From Dictyostelium firmibasis (taxonomy: Eukaryota > Evosea > Eumycetozoa > Dictyosteliales > Dictyosteliaceae), in contig CM069767.1 in the NCBI GenBank assembly GCA_036169595.1, positions 1,537,501 through 1,597,500 of the forward strand: a DNA stretch of 60,000 nucleotides, read 5' to 3'. Below the pieces are notes generated by a model. The model had not been told where the DNA came from, did no database searches, and saw only the letters and a program-made list of their open reading frames with translations. Shown here one piece after another: positions 21,462-36,748 of this stretch. Made by a program: the position numbers and the translations under genes. Every line of letters begins with the position of its first letter. Position 1 is the stretch's first letter.

Positions 21462-22272
21462 TTATTCAATCATACTTGAAGTTGAAAAATCATCAAAATT
21501 TGAAGGAGCAATACCACCTCTTGAATTTGAAGAGAAAAGTTCACGACGAATTTCAGTAGTTATTATATGATGAAAATGTTTTCTGATGAGAATTTTAAGT
21601 TTTTCTTTTTGATCTTTTGTAATATCAGTTTTATAACGTTGAACAAAAGATAAGAGAGCACGATGCCAAAGTACAGGTAATTCACGACCTTCCTCATCAA
21701 ACATAACGAAATGATCTACTAAACTATCGATTACACGATATGGAAGAGCATATTTTTTATCACACAACATACGAATGAACATAGAGGTAGCACCATTGTA
21801 ACGAGTCAATTGAGATAATTTCATTAAAGCAACTGATGAATGTAATACTGGAATTGAAACTTTACAAACAACACTACCAATGATTTTAGCCTCTAACAAA
21901 GTACAATCACCACTCTCTGCCAATGGTAATAGAATTGCCTTATAAAATGCTGCTGGTCTATACAATGATTTCTTTAATGCCATATAGAGATGATAGTTTA
22001 ATTTCTTGTATTCTGCAATATTATCTCTAACTCTTGGTAAAACAACAATTGATAAAAATCTTTGTGTAATCTTTGAATTGGTGCTCATACAAAATAATTT
22101 GGTTGCAACTCTAATAGAATGTGGTGTCCATTTATCTGGACGTGTTAAATATAATAAATCTTCCCAATTTGTAAAATTTGGTAAAATTCTAAATGCTCTT
22201 GGTATTTTACCTGATGTATAACTTTCTAATAATTTACCAACTCTTTAAAAATTATAAAATTATATTAATAAA

Positions 22273-22313
<41 letters not shown>

Positions 22314-22952
22314 ATTATTTTTTTTTGTAACTTACTTTGTATAAACATCAATAACTTTTGGGTTTATTGTATTCTCTGAATTTAATATTCTTGATTCATG
22401 TTCTTTTAATTTTGATTCAATAATATCACCAAGAGTGAAACGAGTTTGAAATTGTTGTTCATCATTAGCACCACCCATAAACATTGAGAGTACTCTCTCA
22501 TCCTCTTCATCAATTTCAACTTCACCAACACCAAATTGACTCTCAGTATCAGAGAATTGTTCAAAACCATCATTTTCATCGAAATCATTTGAACATCTTT
22601 TATCATAATCTTGTTCATCTTCATCATCAACGAAATCATCAAATGATAAAAGTTTAGATTGAATTCTCTCTTGTTCAAAGGTTAATAGTTTTTCTTGTTT
22701 ATCTTTTTTTCTATCTTCTGTTTCTACTTCAATTGCTTGTTCTCTAATTTGATCTAAAATCTTTTTAGACAATGCTGATGGAATAACTGATTCAGTTTCA
22801 TCAATACCAGTATCATTCTCCACTTCGGATTTCTTCTTTTTTAATTTACCAACTCTTCTATGTGGCTTTTGATATGCTACCTCTGATTCTTCAATTTGTT
22901 TACTTAATGGATCATGTCTTAATTTATGAACTTTTTTTACATCTTTACCCAT
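21462..22952 (-). CDS. bysl: Bystin (Enp1), 40S ribosome biogenesis factor
   Basis: Exons 22952-22336 and 22242-21462 join in frame to 465 aa, the usual size for bystin. Bystin/Enp1 is a nucleolar and pre-40S assembly factor. Features: a basic N-terminus MGKDVKKVHKLRHDPLSKQI, an acidic middle (about 105-155), then the conserved helical domain starting near VDVYTKVGKLLESYTSGKIP and LPNFTNWEDLLYLTRPDKW, through SLYRPAAFYKAILLPLAESG and MLCDKKYALPYRVIDSLV. The junction within YTK-VGK preserves the conserved sequence. It is convergent with the secreted paralogue upstream, from which a T run separates it. Confidence 0.96.
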
Positions 22953-23111
22953 TTTAATTTATTTTATTAAAAAATTTTATTATTATATTTTTATAACAAA
23001 AAAAAAAAAAGTTATTAAAAAAAAAAAAAAAAAATTTCAATCGTTTTGCTCGTTTTTTTTTTTTTTTTTCCAAAATTTTATTTTATTTAATTTTTATTTT
23101 TTTTTTATTTT

Positions 23112-23143
<32 letters not shown>

Positions 23144-23269
23144 CAAAAAAAAAAAATTTTAAAATTTTAAAATAAAATCAATTGATTGGTTGATTGAATT
23201 GTTTTTTTTATTTTTTCTTTTGTAGAAAAAAAAAAGAAAAATAAAAAAAAAAAATAAAAATAAAAAGAT
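22953..23269. promoter_or_regulatory. Divergent intergenic region, bystin / coiled-coil gene
   Basis: 317 bp made of A runs near the bystin side and T runs (22-30 nt) near the middle, with one short CAATCGTTTTGCTCG patch at about 23039-23053. It must carry promoters for both divergent genes. No element recognised. Confidence 0.5.
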
Positions 23270-23552
23270 ATGATAGAAATAGAAGATCAATCAGATTATC
23301 AACAAAAACAAATTAATTTTTTAGAATCTAAAATAATTGAAAAAGGAAAGAAATTGAATAAAATTTTATTATTAGTAAAAGAAGAAAAAGAATTAGAAAA
23401 TAAAAAATTAAATAAATTAAATGATACATTAAAAGAACAATCTGATAAAATTGAAACATTAAAATTAAATTTAAATAACAATGTAATTATATTAAAATTA
23501 TTTAATATTAAAAACAATTTTTTTTTAAATTATAATTAATTTTCCAAAAATT

Positions 23553-23601
<49 letters not shown>

Positions 23602-23888
23602 ATATTGAGTTTGGTAAAGAAAAAATTCAATTAGAAAATGAATTAAATGAATATACTAGAAAGAATCAAATTATAGATTTAGAAATTACTAAATATTTAT
23701 CATCAAATTCAAATAATGATTTAAATGATCAATTAATTTTAGAAAGAATTGAATATTATAAAAATAAATACAATAATTTACAATCAAAATTTTTAAATTT
23801 AAAAACTATTGATAAAGAAGAAGAAGAATTAAAGTCTAAATTTCTAAAATTATCAACAATTGAAAAGAAATTAAATGATAAAGTTTTA

Positions 23889-23897
<9 letters not shown>
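23270..23897 (+). CDS. Small coiled-coil protein, hypothetical
   Basis: Exons 23270-23482 and 23601-23897 join in frame to 169 aa. Nearly the entire chain is Lys/Glu/Leu/Asn-rich and predicted coiled coil (about 12-70, 72-98 and 120-165). The intron (118 bp) ends in a long A run then AG. No recognised domain; such proteins can be cytoskeletal or kinetochore adaptors, but nothing here decides. Frame continuity across the join and the coding-like second exon support the model. Confidence 0.65.
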
Positions 23898-23920
<23 letters not shown>

Positions 23921-24085
23921 TTATTATTATTATTAATAATAATAACAATAATAATAAAAAAAATAATATGTACATTAATTTATTTTGTTTTATTTTATTT
24001 TTATTGAATTTTATCATTTATTTTTTTTTTAAAATTTTTTTTTTTTTTATTATTGTTATTATTTTTATTTTTATTTTTATTTTTT

Positions 24086-27000
24086 TTAATTATTATTAAA
24101 ATAATCAAAAATATAAGGTGGTACATAACCTTCAACTATTTTTCTAGAAGTGTGAGAATATTTACAAAAATCTTCCAAGAATCTAAGTAAACCAATAACA
24201 TCTTCAGGATAATCAGCATCATCTTTATTATTTTCTTTTGGATTTGAAAGGGCGATATTGATATGAGATTTAATGTATTGACCAACGAAAGCCAAAAACT
24301 TTTGAGTATGAAGTGAATGGAATTGTTGAAGTATTGTAATACAGCCAATGATGAAAGGTGTCCAATCGTAGCTATTCTTTTGTTTCTTTGAAGACATTAC
24401 ATTCAATTTAGAGTTGAATTGGAATTTTGAAACTTGAGAGAGTACGAATAAAAACAATAGACAAGGGAATTGTTCCAAAGGTGAAGTTGTAATATAGATC
24501 TTTGTGAAAGGATCATTGATACCAGCGGTATCTAAATATTGAGCTAAATCAAACAATAGACTATTGTCATCACTTGGATATGGATTTGAATCAGGTCTTT
24601 GGAAATGTGATTCAATATCATTCAATAAAGATTTATTCATAATATCCAACGATGAAAATAACATATTGGAATCGATTTTACAATGGAAATTCAATTGATT
24701 GGAGATTTGTCTTCTTATCAATTGAATTTGACCAATCTTTGTTAAAACATCAATGAAAATTGGATAGAGTAATTTAGTTTTATCCAATGCTTGTTGATAA
24801 CGTATGATAGTTTCAGGTATATTGGTTGTTGGACGTAGATAATCCTCAAATTCATTTAAAAAGCCTTTGAGACTTTTTTCAACCAATGAACGAGTTTGTG
24901 CTACGAAAACTTGTAAATCCTTTACCATCATAAAACTAAATAACTTATCTAAGCCTGTTAAACCAAATATACCAACAGATTGATGAAGTATTGACCAAGT
25001 GTTAATACCAACCAATTCTTTACCACTGGATGGATCGAACCAACCTATTTGATTCAAATATAGCGTAGTTTTACAATTGGTTTGATTTAAGAGTTCTCTA
25101 GCTAAACGACCTATCATATTAACTGATTGTGAAGAGTTTTGATCAGCTTGTGGTACTGGGAATTTTGGAATTGGTATTGCAACCGATTGATATTGTGATT
25201 GCCAATCGTATACTTTCTTCTTTAAGAAACTATTACACTCTTGTTCCACGTAGAAATTTACGATACGTGAGAATTCCTCTTGCCAAATCTTCAAACCTTG
25301 AATGTTTACATAATCTTGAATATATTGGAATGAACGTCTAAAACCATCCAATATTGTTGATAACTCTTTAAGACGTTGTAACAATTCAATCTCTTGTGAT
25401 TGTTGTTTATTAGATGGTGGTTGATATGGTTTACCACTGAAAATTAAAGTTTTATCCATTGCCAATGCAATTTGTAATACCAATTCCTTACGAATACCAT
25501 CCTCTAACAATTGTTTTGGATCAACTTCAATTATACCAACCAATGTTGTCTCCATTGCTAATATACCTTCAGTGAAAACCGATACAGAATGAGTTGCTCT
25601 TGCCAATTCATATCTTTGATCCAATTGAGCAAAATCTCTTAATCTCTCTTTTTCAACTTTTGTTGGCATCTCTTGAATATTGTTTGTTTGCATATTAATA
25701 ATTTGTTTTAAAATTAAAAACATTTGTTTTGGTACAATCTCTAATACCTTTCTAACATAACCAACCAATTCACCAGAATAATACTCTGATACTGATATTA
25801 AATCTGGTGATGAACATTGTGCAATTCTAACCAATGGTAAATCTAGAATTGATACTAACTTTAAGAAAGTTGCACGTAATTTTAATACGCATTTTGGATC
25901 AGATTTAATACCCTTTTGCATTTGATCCACATAGTTATTGATGATCTCCCAAGCGTAGGACATATCGGCACAAACCGATAAATTCACTAATACCTCCTCT
26001 TTGATATTGACAATTTTAATCATTTTCGTTAAGAATTGTCTTGTTTCAATAAGAAATTGTTTAACTTGAATACTTGAATCAATCTGTTGAAATTGTTCAA
26101 CCTCTTCCAATGCCAAAGATAATTGTTGAATTTTTCTACCAGTTGAGGTGGAATCTTGTGAATCCAATTGACCAATCTTTTGAGAGATTTCACCAAACCA
26201 TTTCTGAAGATTTTCATTCTTTTTAACACGAGTTAACGCTTTCTCACCAGAGAAATACTCTGATAATTCAATCATTGAATCAGATGCCAACTTTTTATTC
26301 TCTTCCCATTTCTCTTCTTTAGTTGCTAATAATTGTTGAAAGATATTCTTAAAGACAAATTCTAATTGTGCAGTATTCAATAGTAGATAGAGTACATCTT
26401 CTTGTAATCCACCCATTACTACTAAATCTTTAAATTTCTTTTGACTAGCATTACTATGTAACATAATCCAACGAATTGTAACATTACAACGACGTAAAGT
26501 AGTAATGATCCTATGAATATTATCAACGATATACTCTTCAACCAATAATCCATCCACTAATAAATCATCTACCATCTTATTTAATTCACTAACTTCTTTC
26601 CAAAATCTTTGTGTTTGATATTGTATATTCGATTGTACAATAGTATTACCCATTGCTGTCTTTGCTGCTTTATATGGTTCCCATGCTACTGATAAATCAA
26701 TTGTAAATCCTAAAAAAAATGATATTACCCAATTATCTGGGAAAAACTTATCAACAATTTCTCTCATTATTGACTTTTATTTTTTTTATTATATTAATAC
26801 ATGTATACTTAGTTATTATTATAATTATTATATATAATTTACTTACATTTTTATTATTTAAAATATCAGGAATGAAATATAAGATAACATAAATCATACA
26901 AGCTTGAGTTGATAATGCAACTGATCTATGTTCAGGTTGAGGGAAAGATTCAGTACCATTATACATATCATCGGAACGAAGACGACCAATAATCATTGAA

Positions 27001-27796
27001 ATTACATTCTCTGGTAATTCAACACGTCTAAAATATTCCTCTGGGTAATTTGCTGGTTTCTTTGGTGATCCAGGTATATAACCTGTACTTTTACAAAGTT
27101 TACAAACCTCATCAATTAATGGTAAATCAACTGGTCCCTTATTTCTAAGGTATGAAATTAACATTCTCTCTCTGACTGGTCCTTCAATTAAATTATCCAT
27201 TAAAATTAACATTACACCATATAAATAAACTGCTTCTGATAATAATTGTTTACCATCACCATTAATTAAAATTGCCTTTTAAAAAAAAAAAATTAATAAT
27301 TATTTCAACAAGTTAAAAATAATAATAATAATAAACTTACTTCAATTGTTAAATGAATATAAAAACCTTTTTCAACATCGACAATGTAATGTTCTAAATC
27401 CATAATATATTTATAAATACTTTCAAATAAATGATAAAATCTAATTAAAATATCAATATGATTATCTCTAAATTCTGTTTCCAAATCGACTAAATCCTAT
27501 AAATAATAATAATTATGGTATAAATTAATAAATTATTATAAAAAAAAAAATAAAAAAAAAAAACATACAGCATTTTCTTCTATTTTTGATTCATAAAAAT
27601 CTGGATTTGAGAGATATTTAAAATCTAATAATATGTCTTGATATTTTCTTGCTTCATTTCTATCTTCTAATTTAAATACACTTGGAATATGTGCACTTAA
27701 ACGAAGTAATTCTGCAATGATTGCATTACCACGTGAAACTAATCTAAGTAAATTTTGACCTGCTTGACTTCCTTCCCCTAAAAATTCTTTAACCAT
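24086..27796 (-). CDS. washc5: Strumpellin, WASH complex subunit 5
   Basis: Four exons on the minus strand, 27796-27569, 27496-27341, 27275-26847 and 26773-24086, give 1166 aa against 1159 in human. Strumpellin is the helical scaffold of the WASH complex, which activates Arp2/3 on endosomes; in Dictyostelium WASH drives lysosome neutralisation and exocytosis. Conserved blocks include SRGNAIIAELLRLS, NYPEEYFRRV, IGRLRSDDMYN, MREIVDKFFPDNWVIS, AWEPYKAAKTAM, SPDLISVSEYYSGELV, IEVDPKQLLEDGIRKELV and the end VPPYIFDYF. Introns are 72, 65 and 73 bp. No key region is missing. The transcript is divergent from the surface protein gene at 28716. Confidence 0.97.
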
Positions 27797-27941
27797 TTTT
27801 TTAAAATCTTTATTTATTTTTCTTTTCTTTTTCTTTACTTTCGTTTGTTTCGATTAGATTAAAAAAAAAATAAAATAAATAAAAAAATAAAAAAAAGAGA
27901 TTAAACCACACTGTGAAAAAATATCAAAAAAAAATTTTATG

Positions 27942-27984
<43 letters not shown>

Positions 27985-28641
27985 AAAAAAAAAAGTAAAA
28001 ATAAAAAAATAAAAAAAATTTTATTTTGTTGGGAAATTTAAAAAGAGAATTCTTTTAATTTTTTATTTTTAAGAATTTTATTTATTTATTAATTTATTTA
28101 TTCATTCATTTAATTAATTAAATATATCCATCCAAAAATTGTACAAAATAAAATAAGAGATAAAATTAATTCTATTTTTTATTTAAAAATTATTTTTTTT
28201 TATATTATTTTAACAATTTTAATTTTTTTTAATTTTTTTTTTTTGGTGCATTATAAAATTTTTGAATAATTTCATTAATTCACCTTTTTCACAAAACCTT
28301 TTTTTTTTTTTTTGTTTTTTCTTAATTTTTATTATTTTTTTTTTTTAAAAAAACACATATGTGTTTTACTTTTTTTTTTTTTTTATATATAAAAAAAAAC
28401 CAATCAAAAATCAATGGTACTCAAGATTTTTTTTTTTTTTTTTTTTTTTAGAAAATCAGGATCTTGATCGATACAGGTGGGTTAGGTAACTTTCACACAA
28501 TCCAATTCTAATTTGAAAAAAAAAAAAATTAAAAATTAAAAAAAAAAAAAAACAACTTGGTGTATGGTTTAAAAATATAATTTTTTATATTTATTTAATT
28601 TTATTTTTTTATATTTTAAAACTTTTTTTTTATAATTTAAA

Positions 28642-28672
<31 letters not shown>

Positions 28673-28715
28673 AATTTTTTCAAATCATTAACCACTAATC
28701 AAAAAAAAAAAAAAA
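27797..28715. promoter_or_regulatory. Divergent intergenic region, strumpellin / surface protein
   Basis: 919 bp, with a run of about 39 A at 27944-27982 and several T runs. A G+C-richer patch at about 28451-28515 contains GATCTTGATCGATACAGG and GGTGGGTTAGG, possibly a promoter element for the rightward gene. No RNA gene recognised. Confidence 0.5.
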
Positions 28716-29716
28716 ATGAAAACAATTTTTTCAATTATTACATTTTTTTCTATTATTACTTACACCAATTTAGCTTTAGCTTCAACCCAAAATTTTTCAT
28801 CTTTTATTGGTAATGTAAGTAATATAAAAATTTTTTTGATTTGAATTGAATTACTTGGATTTTTTTTTTTTATATTTTTTTTTTCCTCCGATATTAATTT
28901 TTTAATTTAAAAATAAAAAAAAAAAAAATAAATAAAAATAAAAAAAATTTCAGTTAACAAATTTAATAAATGATAAAACAAAGAGTATAAATTTAGCTGG
29001 TGTTGGTATATCAATGCCAAATGATTATTTAAATTCTCAAATTAATCAAACCTATCAAACCCAAAATGATCTTTTAAAAAGAGAACAATTTTCCAAACTT
29101 GTAAATACAATTCCACCATGGTCATCAAATGATATTTTTATATTAAATAATGGATCCATGCCATATATGTTCAATTCCTACTCGGATATTATAAATCATG
29201 CAGATTATAAACCAGATAAAACAACCTTTGATTTCTGGTATGTAAAAGGTCAATTGTCAAACTATTTTAGATATAGTGAAAATTCAAGTCTTCCAGGATA
29301 TTATATCACTCAACTATCAAAACCAACACCAACATATGATCCTTCAAAAAATAATATTTCTGAATTATTTAGTTCAAATCATCAATCTTTATCTCTTGAT
29401 AATTGGAATTTTGAAATTGGTTCCGGTCAAACAGTATTACCAATAAATGACCAATTTACAGTTGAATTCAATCTATTAAAAGTTGATATCAATAGATCTT
29501 GGTTCTCTCCATTATTATTCACCGATAGAAGTTGGACCTATAATCAAGCAGGTTACGTTAGTGATGGTAATGGTAATGGCACCCTTCCAAAATATATTTC
29601 AAGTTTATTATTAATCAATAATATTACTATTTCTCTTCAACAAAACCAACAAAATTCAGATATACTTGCCCAAGTTAGTACTTCTTCAACTTCAAATTAT
29701 CAAATTAATGTAAATA

Positions 29717-29756
<40 letters not shown>

Positions 29757-30065
29757 TATTTATTAAAATTATTTTATTTTATTTTTATAAATCATAAATA
29801 GTTTGGTCCAATATTAATAAAAGAACAAGGTGGTAAAATTAGTAGTGGGGTAGTATTTGGTTCAAATTCTATTAAAATTTCAGATATCCAAATGATTGCC
29901 TTTGTTAGCACCAATGTACCTTTTACTCAAATAAAAATTGAACCAGTTTCCCCCACACCAACTCCTTCAACACCTTCTGACACACCAACTCCTTCTGCTT
30001 CTAATATTTTATATCCATCAATATTCTCAATTTTAATATTTTTAATTTTAGTCGCCTCAATATAA
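28716..30065 (+). CDS. Secreted, probably GPI-anchored surface protein
   Basis: Exons 28716-28814, 28954-29709 and 29802-30065 join in frame to 372 aa. An N-terminal signal peptide (about 1-23) precedes an ectodomain with aromatic-rich segments (FDFWYVKGQLSNYFRY; VDINRSWFSPLLF; DRSWTYNQAGYVSDG) and several N-glycosylation sequons. The C-terminus has a Pro/Thr/Ser stalk (SPTPTPSTPSDTPTPSAS) and a hydrophobic tail ending ILIFLILVASI with no cytosolic residues, which is a GPI-signal layout. The VxIxRSWF pattern recurs in uncharacterised microbial proteins as far as I recall, but I cannot name the family. Function unknown. Confidence 0.72.
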
Positions 30066-30160
30066 TTTAAATTATAAAAAAATAAAAAATAAAAAATAAA
30101 ATAAAATAAAATAAAAAAAGAGATTTTTTGTGATGTCATAAAATTTTTTTTGGTTTTATC

Positions 30161-30191
<31 letters not shown>

Positions 30192-30227
30192 AAAAAAAAA
30201 ATTAAAATAAAATAAAATTTTTGAAGT

Positions 30228-30275
<48 letters not shown>

Positions 30276-30564
30276 TCTCCACACACCTATAATAATTATT
30301 ACTGTTTATAGCAATAAAACTTTTTGTTTTGTAATTTTGTTTTTGTGTTTTTGTATTTCTTGCTTTGTTTGTTTTGTTTTTTTTTGTGTTTTTTTTTTTG
30401 TGTTTTGTGTTTTGTGTTTAAATACCCCTCTTCACCAAAATCAAAAATTAAATAAATATTTAATAATAAATAAATAGATAATAATAATTTAGTATAAAAA
30501 AAATTCAAAAGGAAAAACTGTTTGTATTTACAACAACCAAATAATTTTTTTTTAAAAAAAAATC
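30066..30564. other. Intergenic, long T run and GT-rich leader
   Basis: A run of about 41 T (30233-30273) follows A/T blocks and the decamer GTGATGTCAT at 30130-30139. Positions 30310-30430 are T/G-rich (repeated GTTTTGTTTTTGTG), probably leader or promoter DNA of the next gene. The minus-strand reading frame there is low complexity and not a gene. Confidence 0.5.
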
Positions 30565-31077
30565 ATGTCAGTTAACGCAAGAGCACCTCTATCAAATATT
30601 AGTAATCAAAGACAATCATCTTCTTTACAACAACAACAACAACAACAACAACAAAAGAAGAATATTTTTCAACCATCAACTCAATCAACATCAAAAGTTT
30701 CAATTTTTAACCATGAAGATGAACTTGAAAAAGCATTAAAAAAAATTAAAGAACTTGAAGAATTGAATAAATCAAAAGATGAAACTATTTCAACACAAAC
30801 ATTAGAAATCAAATTTTTAATTTCAACTGACGATGAAAAGTTAACCATAAAACAAAATAATAATCGTCTTAGAAAACTCCAACAATTTAAAACTGAAAAT
30901 GAAACTCTTCAAAAAAAACTTGATGAAGCACTTTATAATAATGAAAAATCTGATATTCTCACTAAAAAATTAAATCAACACAGAATTAGATTAATTCAAA
31001 AATTAAAGGCTGAAAATGTATGTTTATATATTATTATTTTATAAAAAAACACTTCTTAATAAGATATTAATCGATAT

Positions 31078-31152
<75 letters not shown>

Positions 31153-31390
31153 TATCATATATTTATAGCAAGAACTTCGTAACCAATTGAATAGCAATAA
31201 TTCAAATGTTAATACTGTTGATATTATTGAGGAAGAACAACAAAAACATAATCAAATACCACCCCAATTAGTGACTGCCACACCATCAATTGAAAAAAAC
31301 CAACCAACAAAATCAATTCACCAACATCACTATCAAAATAATTTAGATTTTGACTATGGTATGGATAATGAACACCCAGGTGAATGTTAG
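30565..31390 (+). CDS. Coiled-coil protein with N-terminal D-box
   Basis: Exons 30565-31017 and 31169-31390 join in frame to 224 aa. The N-terminus reads ARAPLSNISN; RAPLSNISN (6-14) fits the full destruction-box consensus RxxLxxIxN found in B-type cyclins. A Gln tract (about 22-30) leads to a long coiled coil (about 50-160), then a Gln/His/Asn-rich region and an acidic end DFDYGMDNEHPGEC. The family is unknown to me; a cell-cycle-regulated structural or adaptor protein is inferred from the D-box. The 151-bp intron is mainly a TTTA repeat. The join is supported by continuing heptads (AENVQELRNQ region). Confidence 0.7.
31076..31152. repeat. (TTTA)n microsatellite in intron
   Basis: About 19 tandem TTTA units fill the intron of the D-box coiled-coil gene, ending 16 bp before the acceptor AG at 31167-31168. 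Length variation here could affect splicing distance but not coding. Confidence 0.9.
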
Positions 31391-35460
<4,070 letters not shown>

Positions 35461-35901
35461 ATGTCTGCTGCCGTCAAGCCATTCAAAATTTTTAATGATT
35501 TTGAAAATAAAGAAAACATAGATCCTTTGACTGGAATATGTTCTAACACAAAGCCAAACATTTTCACATCAAAGAAAAGAGTTCCACTTAGAGATATAAC
35601 CCCTGTTACAACTGTATGTATATAAATTTTTATCCTATAATTTTCAAAATTATTAATAAATTTTTTTTTCACTAAATTTTTTATAAAACAGAAATTTCCA
35701 ACATCCCCAAAAAAATCAAGACAAGTTGCTGTTGATTTAGCTTCCAATTATATCCCACCAGTTTTCAATTTGCAAATTTCATCCAACGCACCAACTAAAA
35801 AACCAATTAATAATGGTTTCAACTTTATTAATGGAAACTCAAATGGTAGTTTCAGTATCTACCATGATGTTCCAAGTTCATCTGTTAAAACAATTAGATA
35901 A
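35461..35901 (+). CDS. Mini-protein with KEN box, D-box, two ABBA motifs and IR tail; candidate APC/C regulator
   Basis: Exons 35461-35613 and 35692-35901 join in frame to 120 aa. Motifs seen: FKIFND (8-13) and FSIYHD (105-110) both fit the ABBA consensus Fx[ILV][FY]x[DE]; NKENIDP has the KEN box at 17-19 with the favoured downstream Pro; RVPLRDIT (40-47) fits the D-box RxxLxxI; SPKK (56-59) is a Cdk-type site; and the chain ends in Ile-Arg. Each binds Cdc20/Cdh1 or, for the IR tail, the APC/C TPR subunits in known proteins. No folded domain is evident. By analogy with Acm1, Mes1 or securin it could be an APC/C substrate or pseudosubstrate inhibitor; this role is inference. I know of no described orthologue. 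Confidence 0.75.
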
Positions 35902-36062
35902 TTAATTTTTTCTAAAAAAAAAAAAAAAAAACAAAAAAAAACAAAAAAAAAAAAAAAACAAAAAAAAAAAAACCCACAATAATAATAATAATAATAAATA
36001 AGTTATAATAATAATACATTATAATAATAATAATATATCAATAATAATATTTACTTTTTTTA

Positions 36063-36095
<33 letters not shown>

Positions 36096-36360
36096 AAAAA
36101 AAAAAAACAAAAAATAGAGATACTCTTTTTTATTAATAAATTTCTTCCTTTTTTTTTCCCTTTTTTTTTCCATTAACATCCAAACTTTTTAAACTTTTTT
36201 TTTGTTTTTTTTTTTTTTTTTTATTTTGATTAATTTATCAAACAGAATATATTAAAATATAAATAATTAAATGACCATCATATTTTATTTTCTTACAATA
36301 TTTCTGTTTTTTTTTCATTCCAAATATAGTATTCACAAATAATTTTTATTTCTATATTAC
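35902..36360. other. 3' region with A-runs and AAT repeats
   Basis: Downstream of the mini-protein gene: A runs punctuated by single C, an AAT/ATA repeat near 35975-36050, then C/T-rich blocks to 36240. No gene. It probably contains the mini-protein 3' UTR. Confidence 0.5.
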
Positions 36361-36552
36361 TCAACAATGAATACTATTATTTTGATTATTTATTAAATTC
36401 GGATGATTGCAACATTTCTCCAACATAAAATAAAGTTCATATAAAAATTTAGTTTGATCTAATTGACCAGAGTTCATCTTTGGTATATTTTCTTTAAGTA
36501 ATGATATATATAAAACTTCTTGAGTATCTGAAATTTGAAGTAAAAAAAACTT
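36361..36552 (-). pseudogene. Relic of a SNF2-family ATPase gene (one exon fragment)
   Basis: On the minus strand a 63-codon open stretch without a start codon reads LQISDTQEVLYISLLKEN, then an Asn/Gln-containing linker, LYELYFMLEKCCNHPNLI, and a stop. The pattern LxxSxxQxxLYxxLLxxN followed by LRKxCNHPxL is diagnostic of the middle of SNF2/ISWI/CHD ATPases. Neither the preceding helicase motifs nor the C-terminal helicase lobe can be found around it, so it is a truncated duplicate or a dying gene. It lies directly downstream of villidin on the same strand. A short unrecognised exon of a real gene is less likely. Confidence 0.65.
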
Positions 36553-36748
36553 TTAATAAACATAAATGACAAAACTGAAGGATAAAGATTATAATTTAAC
36601 AAATTCCAACCTTAAGTTTTCTATTATTTATAAACTTAAAATATTTTCGGATTTTAATTTCTTAAAAAAATATATATGGATTTTTATTTTTTTTATTTAA
36701 ATATTGATTTTATATGTATTAAATATAGATTAGAAATATATTTATTAT

